Assembly: GCF_022919075.1 (NCBI RefSeq)
Contig: NZ_CP095078.1
Span: 4,216,001-4,280,000 of the forward strand
Source of the DNA: Nocardioides sp. W7
Lineage (GTDB): Bacteria; Actinomycetota; Actinomycetes; Propionibacteriales; Nocardioidaceae
Length of the DNA: 64,000 bases
Direction: 5' to 3'
In this document: positions 39,271 through 47,697 of the stretch, in pieces
How the letters are laid out: every line of letters starts with the position of its first letter
How positions within the stretch are numbered: the first letter of the stretch is position 1
Program-made: the position numbers and the translations under genes
The notes under the pieces: model-generated
Database searches by the model: none
Told to the model about the DNA's origin: nothing
What the model saw: only the letters and a program-made list of their open reading frames with translations

Positions 39271-40437
39271 TCAGACGAGGTTGTCCTCGACCGGAATGCC
39301 GAACGCGCCCTTGCCGTACATCGCCAACGTCCGTTCCACGTCGTTCGCCACGTGCACCGAGCCGGCGTGCGCGTCGCGCCAGGCTCGCCCGATCGGGTTG
39401 TTGTGCCGCAACGAGTTGCCACCCGCTGTCTTGAAGAGCATGTCGATCGCGTCGAGTGCGCGCTCGGTGCCGCGCACCTGGTCCCGGCGAGCGCGCAGCC
39501 GCAGCTCCATCGGGATCTCGCGGCCCGCGGTGGCGGCGGCGTACAGCTCGCTGATGTTGCGGTCCATCTGCAGGATCGCCGCATCGACGTCCGAGGACGC
39601 ACGCGCGAACGCGACCTGCGCGAACTGGTCCTCCATGAAGCGACCGCCGCCGAAGCTGAGCCGGTGCCGATCCGTCATCGTCGCCACGTAGGCGTCGAGG
39701 CTTCCCTGCACCGTGCCGAGGATCGGCGCCGTCACCGTGGAGGTGAAGATCGCCCCGAACGGCATCCGGTACAGCGGTCCGGTGTTGACCGCCTGTCCCG
39801 GACCGGCCAGCCGGGAGTGCTCGAAGTTCCGCAGCACGCGATGCGTCGGCAGCTGGACGTCGCGCACGATCACGTCGTTGCTGCCGGTGCCGCGCAGCCC
39901 GATCGTGTTCCAGACATCGACGATCTCGACATCGCGTCGATGCACCAGCGTGGTGATGAAGTCGACCGCGCTGCCGGTCGGGCCGATCACCAACGCGCCG
40001 AGCAGGAACCACTCCGCGTGATCGCACCCGGACGAGAAGCTCCACCTGCCGGCGAGCCGGTAGCCCCCGTCGATCTCCGTCAGCCGACCCACCGGGGCGT
40101 ACGACGATGCCAGCAGCACGTCCGGCCCTGTCCCCCACACGTCGTCCTGCGCGGCTTCCGCGAAGAGTCCCAGCTGCCAGGGGTGAACGCCCATCACGGA
40201 CGCCGTCCAACCGGTCGAGCCGCACACCCCGGCGATGGCTCGCACGGTCGCGTAGAAGTCGACCGGGTTGCTTTCCAGGCCTCCGTACCGACGCGGCTGC
40301 AGCATCCGGAAGAAGCCCGTCTCCCGCAGCTCGGTGATGGTCTCCACCGGCACCCGACGGGCATCTTCGACCGCTTCGGTGCGGTCGGCGAGACCGGGGA
40401 GCAGGTCGCGAACGTTGTCCAGCACGCTTTCGCTCAT
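39271..40437 (-). CDS. HsaA-like flavin-dependent monooxygenase (acyl-CoA dehydrogenase fold)
   Basis: The 388 residues closely follow mycobacterial HsaA, the oxygenase that hydroxylates the phenolic seco-steroid intermediate 3-HSA to a catechol. Shared stretches include TGFFRMLQPRRYGGLESNPV, VCGSTGWTASVMGVH, SSGCDHAEW, VWNTIGLRGTGSNDVIV and WRDAHAGSVHVANDVER. Such enzymes use reduced flavin from an HsaB-type reductase; an HsaB-like gene is at 43751. A second oxygenase of this type lies at 41458, so the two may take different substrates. The steroid role is inferred from similarity; other phenols are possible. Confidence 0.85.
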   Translation of the reverse strand: MSESVLDNVRDLLPGLADRTEAVEDARRVPVETITELRETGFFRMLQPRRYGGLESNPVDFYATVRAIAGVCGSTGWTASVMGVHPWQLGLFAEAAQDDVWGTGPDVLLASSYAPVGRLTEIDGGYRLAGRWSFSSGCDHAEWFLLGALVIGPTGSAVDFITTLVHRRDVEIVDVWNTIGLRGTGSNDVIVRDVQLPTHRVLRNFEHSRLAGPGQAVNTGPLYRMPFGAIFTSTVTAPILGTVQGSLDAYVATMTDRHRLSFGGGRFMEDQFAQVAFARASSDVDAAILQMDRNISELYAAATAGREIPMELRLRARRDQVRGTERALDAIDMLFKTAGGNSLRHNNPIGRAWRDAHAGSVHVANDVERTLAMYGKGAFGIPVEDNLV

Positions 40438-40506
40438 CCTCCAAGGATCACGTAGGCCGAGCCCTCGCCGGGCCGGGCTGTCGATGAGTGGGACCCCTCT
40501 CGGGAC

Positions 40507-41424
40507 TCAGGGCATGGTGAAGGCGGCCAGGGGCTCGGAGGCCGACCAGTCATGGCCCCAGTACGAGTCCGCGGTGATCTCCTCCGCGGTGTAGAACGCC
40601 TCGTCGACCAACGTCCCCTCGCAGCCGTACTCGAGGTCCCAGCCGCCCGGCGCCCGCACGTAGAACGACACCATCTTGTCGTTCGTGTGCCGTCCCAGGG
40701 TCGACGACAGTGAGAATCCCGCCTTGCCGACCTTGTCCAGGGCGCGGCCGACCGCGTCGAGGGAGTCCACCTCCATCATCAGGTGCACCAGTCCCGGCTC
40801 CCTGCCGTGCGGCGCGGGGCAGACCGCCAGGCTGTGATGACGCTGGTTGACCCCTAGGAAGCGGACGCGACGTACGGGCGTCGGCGACGACAGCCCACCG
40901 AGCCGGATCGCACCACGAGGCAGGAACTCGAGCACCTCGGTGTAGAACTCGACCGACGCTTCGGGCACGGTCGTCGGCAGCACCACGTGCCCCATCCCCT
41001 GCGCACCCGTCACGAAGGCCTGTCCGTGCCCGGTCAGCACCGGGCTGTGATCGAGCACCGGCCCGAAGAAGACCTCCACCGGCGTACCGGCCGGATCCTC
41101 GAAGAGGATGCCCGCCTCGATCCGGCGCTCGTCGCACTCGTCCTGGTCGAGCACCCTCACCTCGCGGCCCGAGGCCTCGACGGCAACCCCCACCGTGGCC
41201 AGTGCGAACTGGTCGCGCACCTCCCAGCCGACAGCGAGGACCTTGTCCTGGCCGCCGGGGAGCACGATCAGCCGTGCTGCCCGCTCGTCCATCCGGAGGT
41301 AGAGCCCGTCGGGATCGGGGCCGTCGGTCTCCTGCATCGCCAGGCAGTCGACGGTGAGCTCGCGCCACCGAGGCACCTCCCTGCTCTGGACCTTCAGGTA
41401 GCCGAGCCCTCGGATCTGCGTCAT
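40507..41424 (-). CDS. HsaC-like extradiol (meta-cleavage) dioxygenase
   Basis: This 305-residue two-module glyoxalase-fold enzyme has iron ligands H146 (MGHVVL), H214 (GLVHLMMEV) and E265 (WDLEYGCEG), and the catalytic His cluster NQRHHSLAV. The order and the STLGRHTNDKMVSFYVRAPG segment match HsaC and BphC, which open catechol rings next to the hydroxyls using Fe(II) and O2. It lies between two HsaA-like oxygenases and upstream, in pathway terms, of the HsaD-like hydrolase. It has no sign of damage. Confidence 0.9.
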   Translation of the reverse strand: MTQIRGLGYLKVQSREVPRWRELTVDCLAMQETDGPDPDGLYLRMDERAARLIVLPGGQDKVLAVGWEVRDQFALATVGVAVEASGREVRVLDQDECDERRIEAGILFEDPAGTPVEVFFGPVLDHSPVLTGHGQAFVTGAQGMGHVVLPTTVPEASVEFYTEVLEFLPRGAIRLGGLSSPTPVRRVRFLGVNQRHHSLAVCPAPHGREPGLVHLMMEVDSLDAVGRALDKVGKAGFSLSSTLGRHTNDKMVSFYVRAPGGWDLEYGCEGTLVDEAFYTAEEITADSYWGHDWSASEPLAAFTMP

Positions 41425-41457
41425 GTCCTCGTCCTTCCGATCTCGTGGTGTGGGGTG

Positions 41458-42642
41458 TCAGATCATCGACAGCAGCGGACCCGGCGGCGGCACCACGTCG
41501 ATGCTGGTCAACGCTGCGACGTGCAGCACAGGGCCGGGGACGTGGACGGCGTGGGCCAGGCCCATGTGGCCGTCACGCCAGAAGCGCTGGATCGGGTTGT
41601 CCATCCGGAGCCCGTTGCCACCCGAGCGGGCCACGACCTCGTCCATCGCCCGGACCGCCCGCCACGCCGCGGCCACCTGGGTACGACGCGACGCCGCACG
41701 CTCGGCGAAGCTGACCTCCGCCCCGGCGGCGGCCTGCTCGTAGAACCTGGTGATGTTGTCGAGCAACGCCGTGCGCGACGCCTTGATCTCCTCGGCCGCG
41801 GCACTGATCGCGGACATGACGTAGGGGTCGTCCCTGACCGCCGTGCCCGTGATCTGGACCCGGGTGCGCTGGTAGTCCAGGTGAGCGGACAGCGCACCCT
41901 CGGCGATGCCGATCACTGCCGAGGTGATGCCCAGCGGGAACGCCGTGGTGAACGGGACGTGGAACAGCGGATCGGTGTGCCCGGACTCGCGGGGCTGGGA
42001 ACTGTCGAGGAACTTGGAGAACGGCACCACCCGGTAGTCGGGGATGAAGGCGTCCTCGACGATCACGTCCTTCGAGCCGGTGCCGCGCAGCCCCACGACG
42101 TCCCACGAGTCGTCGACGATCGTGTAGTCGGCCCGCGGCAGGATCACGTGCTGGTTCTGGCGAGGCTCCAGCGGCCTGCCGTCCTCGTCACCGAGGAACG
42201 CGCCCAGGAAGATCCAGTCACAGTGGTCGGTGCCGGAGGAGAACTGCCAGCGCCCGCTGAAGATGTAACCGCCCTCGACCGGACGGAGCACGCCCATCGG
42301 CGCGTACGGCGACGCGATCCAGGTGTCGGGGTCGTCTCCCCAGACCTCCTCCTGGACCCTCGGGTCGCACATCGACATCTCCCAGGGATGCACCCCGACG
42401 ATGCCGGCGACCCAGCCCGTCGAACCGTCCAGTGAGGCCAGTCGCATCACCGCTTCGGCGAAGTCACGCGGGTGCGACTGGCTGCCGCCGTACGTGGCGG
42501 ACTGCAGCATCCGGATCACCCCGACCTCGCGGAGCAGTTGCGCCGATCGATCGCTCAGGCGTCCGAGCCTCTCGTTCTCCGGACCGAGCGCTGCGAACTC
42601 CTCGGCGTGGGCCTCGATCGCAGCGAGAACCGAACTGGTCAT
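41458..42642 (-). CDS. Second HsaA-like flavin-dependent monooxygenase
   Basis: The 394-residue product starts at ATG 42642, seven bases after GAGAGAG; an ATG two codons upstream abuts that site. It shares the HsaA layout with the gene at 39271 (SLDGSTGWVAGIVGVHPWEM, SSGTDHCDWIFLG, DVVGLRGTGSKDVIVEDAFI, PIQRFWRDGHMGLAHAV) but is clearly divergent. It has a longer insertion near residue 155 (DEDGRPLEPRQNQHVI) and a different C-terminus (DVVPPPGPLLSM). With one reductase and one ring-cleavage enzyme nearby, the two oxygenases probably act on successive or alternative phenols. Confidence 0.85.
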   Translation of the reverse strand: MTSSVLAAIEAHAEEFAALGPENERLGRLSDRSAQLLREVGVIRMLQSATYGGSQSHPRDFAEAVMRLASLDGSTGWVAGIVGVHPWEMSMCDPRVQEEVWGDDPDTWIASPYAPMGVLRPVEGGYIFSGRWQFSSGTDHCDWIFLGAFLGDEDGRPLEPRQNQHVILPRADYTIVDDSWDVVGLRGTGSKDVIVEDAFIPDYRVVPFSKFLDSSQPRESGHTDPLFHVPFTTAFPLGITSAVIGIAEGALSAHLDYQRTRVQITGTAVRDDPYVMSAISAAAEEIKASRTALLDNITRFYEQAAAGAEVSFAERAASRRTQVAAAWRAVRAMDEVVARSGGNGLRMDNPIQRFWRDGHMGLAHAVHVPGPVLHVAALTSIDVVPPPGPLLSMI

Positions 42643-42724
42643 GCGCATCTCTCTCTCGTGGAGGGTGGCAGGGCACCGGAGCCCTGCAGCACGGCGTACG
42701 GCGGGGGAAGCACCTGAGCGGGCG

Positions 42725-43591
42725 TCATGCCTCACGCGTCAGGAAGGCCAGGACGGCCGCCTCCCAGGCGGCCTTCTGCTCGATCATGGTCCAGTGCCCG
42801 CAGTTCGAGAACACGTGCACTTCGACGTCCCGGATCGTCCGCATCGGGAGCAGCATCATGTCGACCGGGCTGACCCGGTCGTCACGTCCCCAGGTGATCA
42901 ACGTCCGCGCGGTGATCTTGTGCAGCATCGCCCAGTACGGCGGCTCCGGGGACGCCTCCGCTGCCTGGGCGGCGGCCTGCAGGACACCCCGGCCGTACAT
43001 CCGCCTCGCAGAGGCCAGCGCGGCCGGGTCGAGGGCGGTCGCCCAGCGCTCCTCGATCAGCTCGTCGGTGACGAGCGACTGGTCGAAGACCATGGACCTG
43101 AGCCAGGCGATGAGCCGCTCCCGGGTCGGGTCCTCGACGAAATCGGTCAGCAGGTTCAGGCCCTCCCCCGGCGCCGGGCTGAAGATGTTGCGCCCCATCC
43201 CGCCGATGGTGACGAGCTGGCTCACCCGGTCCGGCTGCGCGATCGCGAAGCGGGTCCCGACGATGCCGCCCATCGAGTTGCCGATCATCGCCGCCTGCTC
43301 GATCCCCAACCCGTCGAGGAAGGTGCTGACCGAGGGAAGCGCCGCAGCCATCGGATGGAGCTCGGTGTCGTCGCTGACTCCGAACCCGGGGAACTCCAGG
43401 GCCAGGCACCGGAAGTGCGGAGCGAAGGTCGACAGGTTGCCGCGGTAGTTGCGCCATCCGCTCACCCCGGGCCCGGAGCCGTGGAGCATCAACAACGGTG
43501 GCGCGTCCGGGTCGCCTGCCTCGTGGTAGCGGAGCACCCCGCCGTCGGTCTGCAGCTCTCGCCGTGTCGACTCATGTGTTATCTGGGTCAC
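42725..43591 (-). CDS. HsaD/BphD-like meta-cleavage product hydrolase
   Basis: This 288-residue alpha/beta hydrolase has the MCP-hydrolase marks LLMLHGSGPGVSGWRNYRGN (oxyanion region), the nucleophile elbow GNSMGG, the acid in ITWGRDDRVSP and the His in SNCGHWTMIEQ. These enzymes cleave the C-C bond of the ring-opened dienol acid, the step after HsaC. The GTG at 43591 has no ribosome-binding site, but a -10-like TAGCGT lies seven bases upstream, so its mRNA may be leaderless. It is divergent from the HsaB-like gene. Confidence 0.9.
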   Translation of the reverse strand: MTQITHESTRRELQTDGGVLRYHEAGDPDAPPLLMLHGSGPGVSGWRNYRGNLSTFAPHFRCLALEFPGFGVSDDTELHPMAAALPSVSTFLDGLGIEQAAMIGNSMGGIVGTRFAIAQPDRVSQLVTIGGMGRNIFSPAPGEGLNLLTDFVEDPTRERLIAWLRSMVFDQSLVTDELIEERWATALDPAALASARRMYGRGVLQAAAQAAEASPEPPYWAMLHKITARTLITWGRDDRVSPVDMMLLPMRTIRDVEVHVFSNCGHWTMIEQKAAWEAAVLAFLTREA

Positions 43592-43750
43592 GCAGCGCAC
43601 GCTAGATCCGCGCTCCGGCTCCCGGAGGGCGCTCCCGTTGAATGGGAGGAGGTACGACGAGCGCCGACCAGCGGGAGTCGGGCTTCGGGACTTCCCGCCG
43701 CTGACCGGGAGTTCCACCTGCAGCTCGACGGCTCCCACTTGGGTGGTGCC
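43592..43750. promoter_or_regulatory. Divergent control region between HsaD-like and HsaB-like genes
   Basis: The 159-bp gap holds a minus-strand -10 (TAGCGT, seven bases from the GTG). It also has several GGGAG-type elements, including an imperfect dyad around 43669-43699 (GCGGGAGT facing ACTTCCCGC). Similar GGGAGT dyads occur at 51218-51240, so an IclR-type operator is possible but unproven. Confidence 0.35.
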
Positions 43751-44329
43751 ATGACGACCGATGTCGGCCCGGACCGCACCGGGCCCCCGACGCCGGCAGA
43801 GATGCGTGCTGCCATGGGGATCTTCGCCTCCGGGGTCACCGTGGTGACCGGGATGGACGACGAGGGCCCGGTCGGGTTCGCCTGCCAGTCGTTCGCCTCG
43901 GTCTCGCTGGAGCCTGCGTTGGTCCTGTTCTGCGCCGATCATCGCGGCCGTGCCTGGCCGCGGATCCGCGCCACCGGACGCTTCTGCGTCAACGTGCTCA
44001 GCGAGGCGCAACGCGACCTGTGCGACCGGTTCGGCTCCAGCCGCGGCACCCGGTTCGAGGACCTCGACTGGCACCTGTCGCCCTGGGGTACGCCGTCGCT
44101 TCCCGAGGTGATGCTCCGGGTGCACGCCGAGGTCGAAGGCGTGCACCTCGCCGGAGACCACGACGTGGTGGTGGGACGGGTCCAGGGACTCGAGCAGGCC
44201 GACTTCCAGCGGCCGATGATCTACTACCGCAGCACCTTCGGCGTCGACTTCGACACTCGAGGTACGACGGACCCCGACGCCACGCCGGCAGCGCTCCTGC
44301 ACTGGGGCGACGGGGTCCGCTGGGGCTAG
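43751..44329 (+). CDS. HsaB-like flavin reductase
   Basis: This is a 192-residue flavin-reductase-like (FMN-binding split-barrel) protein. Marks are MRAAMGIFASGVTVVTGMDD, GFACQSFASVSLEPALVLFC, FCVNVLSEAQRDLCDRF and HDVVVGRVQGL. HsaB/HpaC-type reductases supply reduced FMN or FAD to two-component monooxygenases, here presumably the two HsaA-like proteins and perhaps the LLM enzyme. It is the only plus-strand gene of the cluster and overlaps the convergent SDR gene by 4 bp at its stop. Confidence 0.9.
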   Translation: MTTDVGPDRTGPPTPAEMRAAMGIFASGVTVVTGMDDEGPVGFACQSFASVSLEPALVLFCADHRGRAWPRIRATGRFCVNVLSEAQRDLCDRFGSSRGTRFEDLDWHLSPWGTPSLPEVMLRVHAEVEGVHLAGDHDVVVGRVQGLEQADFQRPMIYYRSTFGVDFDTRGTTDPDATPAALLHWGDGVRWG

Positions 44330-45159
44330 TGCCGAGGGAGGGGCGGGAAGACCGGGCCGCCGCCGAACATCAGGCGCGGCGAGACCGGAGTGCCCCCGTC
44401 GGGCTCGGTGACGTCGTACTCGACCGCGGCCTCCGCAGTGATCAGCACGCCGCCGGTGCGTGCGTGGATCGCCGGGTCGGCGGCTACCGCCGCCAGCACC
44501 CGACCCTGCAGCTCCGGGGTCTCCGCGTCGGTGACCGGCACGCCGGCGATGTTGTCGACACCGCTGGCCAGCAGCTGCTCGGTGCGCACCAGGCCGGGCC
44601 ACAACGACAGCACGGTGACACCGTGCTCACGCAGCTCGAGCGCGGCGTCGTGAGTGAGCTTGTCCAGGCCTGCCTTGGAGATCCCGTACAGGGTCGAGTG
44701 CAGGTAGGCGCGGGTGCCGACCGAGGAGATGTTGACGATCAGGCCCTCACCCTGCGCGATCATGAGGGGCGCGGCCGCATGGGTCGCCACGTAGTGCCCG
44801 CGCAGACCGACTCCGATCAGGCTGTCCCAGTCGGACAGCGGGCGCTCCCAGAACTTCTCCGGGGTCACGTGGTTCATCCGCGGGCCGGCCCAGGCGTTGT
44901 TGACCAGCAGGTCCAGGCGTCCCGCGTCAGCGTGCACCGTCGACACCAGGCGCTGTAGGTCGGCATCGTCGGTGTGCTCGCAGCGGTGGGCCCGGCCGAT
45001 CCCGCCGGCCGCGTCGACCCGGTCCACGGTGGCCTGCAGGCGTTCGGCGTCGCGGCCAGACACGTGAACCGTCCAGCCGGCCTCGGCGAGCCCGACGGCG
45101 ATGCCCTGACCGACGCCCTTGCTGCCGCCCGTGACCAGAGCGACGCGAGGACCCGTCAC
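44326..45159 (-). CDS. Short-chain dehydrogenase/reductase
   Basis: The 277 residues start at GTG overlapping the upstream stop (GTGA). NAD(P)-binding TGGSKGVGQG is near the N-terminus, NNAW follows, and the catalytic Ser-Tyr-Lys is in NISSVGTRAYLHSTLYGISK. The C-terminal extension (GGTPVSPRLMFGGGPVFPPL) is longer than in minimal SDRs. It probably oxidises or reduces a hydroxyl or keto group in the degradation pathway; the substrate is unknown. It is the last gene of the ABC-transporter operon. Confidence 0.88.
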   Translation of the reverse strand: MTGPRVALVTGGSKGVGQGIAVGLAEAGWTVHVSGRDAERLQATVDRVDAAGGIGRAHRCEHTDDADLQRLVSTVHADAGRLDLLVNNAWAGPRMNHVTPEKFWERPLSDWDSLIGVGLRGHYVATHAAAPLMIAQGEGLIVNISSVGTRAYLHSTLYGISKAGLDKLTHDAALELREHGVTVLSLWPGLVRTEQLLASGVDNIAGVPVTDAETPELQGRVLAAVAADPAIHARTGGVLITAEAAVEYDVTEPDGGTPVSPRLMFGGGPVFPPLPRH

Positions 45160-45647
45160 GAGAACGACTCCATGATCGTGAATCCCTCGGGAAGCGGCGT
45201 GACGAGCGCCCACAGCACGGTGACCTCACAGCTGGCGATCCGCCACGCGCCGTCCTCGACGACGTACCGGTCGGCGTACTCGATGGCGCTGACCCGCTCG
45301 GTCTTGTCCATGAGGTTGACCTGGCGGAAGCGCAACGTCCACGCACCAGTCGCCTCGGTCTCGCTCACCAGCGAGATCTCCGGGTGCACCGCGTGGTGCA
45401 TGTCCAGAATCACGATCTGGTCGTCGACCCGGTGCAGGGCCAGTCGGCTGAAGACCTCGGCGATCCCGTCGGCGTCCTCGAACTTCCCGACCCGCGGGCC
45501 GTAGTCGATGACCGCGCCCTGGGCGATGAAGCAGTTGCGGAACTCGTCCGGCCGCTTGTCGTCACAGGCCCGCAGATAGCGGTGCTTCAGCGACTTGATC
45601 TGTTCGATCGCCTCGAGTCGCGCGATCCGTTCCTCCAGGGTTGCCAC
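45156..45647 (-). CDS. SnoaL-like (NTF2-fold) protein
   Basis: The GTG at 45647 is chosen because GAGAGGA lies eight to nine bases before it; ATGs at 45668 and 45686 lack such a site. The product of about 163 residues opens with the family's LEERIARLEAIEQIKSLKHR, then RYLRACDDKRPDEF, and ends in the conical sheet (GAWRIASCEVTVLWA). SnoaL-like proteins include dehydratases, isomerases and ring hydroxylase subunits; no specific role can be assigned. It overlaps the SDR start by 4 bp. Confidence 0.82.
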   Translation of the reverse strand: MATLEERIARLEAIEQIKSLKHRYLRACDDKRPDEFRNCFIAQGAVIDYGPRVGKFEDADGIAEVFSRLALHRVDDQIVILDMHHAVHPEISLVSETEATGAWTLRFRQVNLMDKTERVSAIEYADRYVVEDGAWRIASCEVTVLWALVTPLPEGFTIMESFS

Positions 45648-45696
45648 GTGTGCGGTCCTCTCGGTCATTCGTGTGCGGGATGGCATGGGTGCCGGG

Positions 45697-46698
45697 TCAG
45701 GCCTCGCGTGTCTGCAGCAGCCCGGTGTCCAGGGTCAGGTCCTCGACCAGGTGGCAGGCAACAGCTGCGCCGGAGACGGCGGTCCGGCTCACCGGTGCCT
45801 CGTCGTGGCACCGGCTGATCGCCTGCGGGCATCGGGAGCTGAACACGCAACCGGTCGGCGGGTGCATCGGGTCGGGAAGCTCCCCGATGAGCCGGATCCG
45901 CGGGCGCGAGCGTTGCACCACCGGGTCGGCGACCGGCGCGGACGACAACAGCGCCCGGGTGTAGGGATGCTGTGGTGCGGCGAACAGCTCCTCGGTCGGA
46001 CCCTGCTCGACCAGCGTGCCGAGGTACATCACCGCGACCCGCTGCGCGACGGTCCGCACCACGGCCAGGTCATGGGTGATGAACAGGCAGGCCACGTCCA
46101 GCTCGGCGATCAGGTCCTGGAGCAGGGCGAGCACCTGGTTCTGGCTGGAGACGTCGAGCGCGCTCACCGCCTCGTCCGCGACCACGAGCTTCGGACGGAG
46201 CACCAAGGCGCGGGCGATCGCGATGCGCTGACGCTGCCCGCCGGAGAACTCGTGCGGGTAGCGGTCGGCGTGCTCGGCCCGGAGGCCGACCATCTCCAGC
46301 ATCTCGATCGCCGTCCGTCGCCGCTCGCGACGGCCCTTGTCGCTGTGCACGACGAGTGGCTCGCCGATGATCTCGGCGACCGACATCGCCGGGTCGAGCG
46401 AGGAGAACGGGTCCTGGAACACCATCTGGATGTCGCGCCGAGCAACCCGCAGCGCACGACCACGGAGGTCGGTGAGGTCGGTGCCGGCGAAGCGCACCGA
46501 GCCACGATCGGGGCGGATGAGCTGCGTGATCCCGCGGACCGCACTCGACTTGCCGGAACCGGACTCGCCCACCAGCGCGACGACCTCGCCCGCGGCGACG
46601 TCCAGGTCGATGCCGCGGACCGCCGGCAGCGACCTGCGCCCGACCCGGTGCGACACATGCAGGTCGCGGACCTGCAGCAGAGCCTGGGTGGTGGTCAT
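45697..46698 (-). CDS. Oligopeptide-type ABC transporter ATPase (OppF-like)
   Basis: This 333-residue ATPase has Walker A GESGSGKSS, Q-loop FQDPFSSLDP, signature FSGGQRQRI, Walker B LVVADEA and switch His in ITHD. The Opp/Dpp C-terminal domain ends with the cysteine-containing PTGCVFSSRCP. It pairs with the OppD-like ATPase (4-bp overlap). The whole system (binding protein, two permeases, two ATPases) is complete in order on the minus strand and probably imports a substrate, perhaps a conjugate, for the neighbouring catabolic genes. Confidence 0.93.
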   Translation of the reverse strand: MTTTQALLQVRDLHVSHRVGRRSLPAVRGIDLDVAAGEVVALVGESGSGKSSAVRGITQLIRPDRGSVRFAGTDLTDLRGRALRVARRDIQMVFQDPFSSLDPAMSVAEIIGEPLVVHSDKGRRERRRTAIEMLEMVGLRAEHADRYPHEFSGGQRQRIAIARALVLRPKLVVADEAVSALDVSSQNQVLALLQDLIAELDVACLFITHDLAVVRTVAQRVAVMYLGTLVEQGPTEELFAAPQHPYTRALLSSAPVADPVVQRSRPRIRLIGELPDPMHPPTGCVFSSRCPQAISRCHDEAPVSRTAVSGAAVACHLVEDLTLDTGLLQTREA

Positions 46699-47696
46699 GC
46701 CAGCACCCCGTTCCTGGTCGGCCGGAGATCGAGCTCGACTGCCCGCAGGCAGCGCACTGCACCCCCGGAAGTCCGTGCCTCCAGGGCGATCGGGGACGGA
46801 CCACACGCATCCATGGCGTGGCTGCAGCGCGGCGCGAAGCGGCAACCGGTCGGGAACTGGCTCGGCATGGGTGGCGTTCCCGGGATGATCTCGATCCCGC
46901 CGACGCCGTCGACCCGCGGGAGCGATCGCATCAGGCCGGCAGTGTAGGGATGCCGCGGTCGTTCGAAGATGTTGAAGCACTCCGCCTGCTCGACGACCTG
47001 GCCGGCGTACATCACCACGACCTCGTCGCACACGTCCGCCACGACACCGAGGTCGTGGGTCACCAGCAGCACCCCCATCCCGAAGTCCTTGGCCAGACCG
47101 CTGATCAGGTCGAGGATCTGGGCCTGGATGGTCACGTCCAGTGCCGTCGTCGGCTCGTCGGCGATCAGCATCCGGGGCTCGGTGGCCAGCGCCATCGCGA
47201 TCATCACCCGCTGCCGCATGCCGCCGGAGAACTGGTGCGGATACTCACCGAGCCGACTCGCGGCTCGCGGGATGCCGACGAGGTCCAGCACCTCGACGGC
47301 ACGTCTGCGGGCGTCTGAGCGACTGACACCCCGATGCCGGCGGACCACCTCGGCGATCTGGGAGCCGACGGTGAAGGCAGGGTTCAGGCTGGTCATCGGC
47401 TCCTGGAAGATCATCGCGATCTCGTTGCCGCGTACGTCGGCCATCTGCCGCTCGCTCAGCTTCAAGAGGTCACGGCCGTCGAAGAGCACCTCCCCTTCGG
47501 AGGTGCGGCCGTTCTCCCCGTGGAGCCGGAGCAGCGCGAAGCAGGAGACGCTCTTGCCCGAGCCCGACTCGCCGACGAGGGCGACGATCTGACCGGGCAT
47601 CACGTCGAAGGAGACCCCGGTGACCACCGGCTGCCACGCACCGCGGGCGCCGAACTCGACGGTCAGGTCCTTGACGGACAGCAAAGGTGACGTCAT
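46695..47696 (-). CDS. Oligopeptide-type ABC transporter ATPase (OppD-like)
   Basis: The 333-residue ATPase has GESGSGKSV (Walker A), FQEPMTSLNP (Q-loop), FSGGMRQRV (signature), LIADEPTTALD (Walker B and D-loop) and VTHD (switch). The C-terminal oligopeptide-transporter segment is PTGCRFAPRCSHAM. It overlaps the OppF-like gene by 4 bp and lies 1 bp from the permease gene upstream. All catalytic residues are intact. Confidence 0.93.
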   Translation of the reverse strand: MTSPLLSVKDLTVEFGARGAWQPVVTGVSFDVMPGQIVALVGESGSGKSVSCFALLRLHGENGRTSEGEVLFDGRDLLKLSERQMADVRGNEIAMIFQEPMTSLNPAFTVGSQIAEVVRRHRGVSRSDARRRAVEVLDLVGIPRAASRLGEYPHQFSGGMRQRVMIAMALATEPRMLIADEPTTALDVTIQAQILDLISGLAKDFGMGVLLVTHDLGVVADVCDEVVVMYAGQVVEQAECFNIFERPRHPYTAGLMRSLPRVDGVGGIEIIPGTPPMPSQFPTGCRFAPRCSHAMDACGPSPIALEARTSGGAVRCLRAVELDLRPTRNGVLA

Positions 47697-47697
47697 G

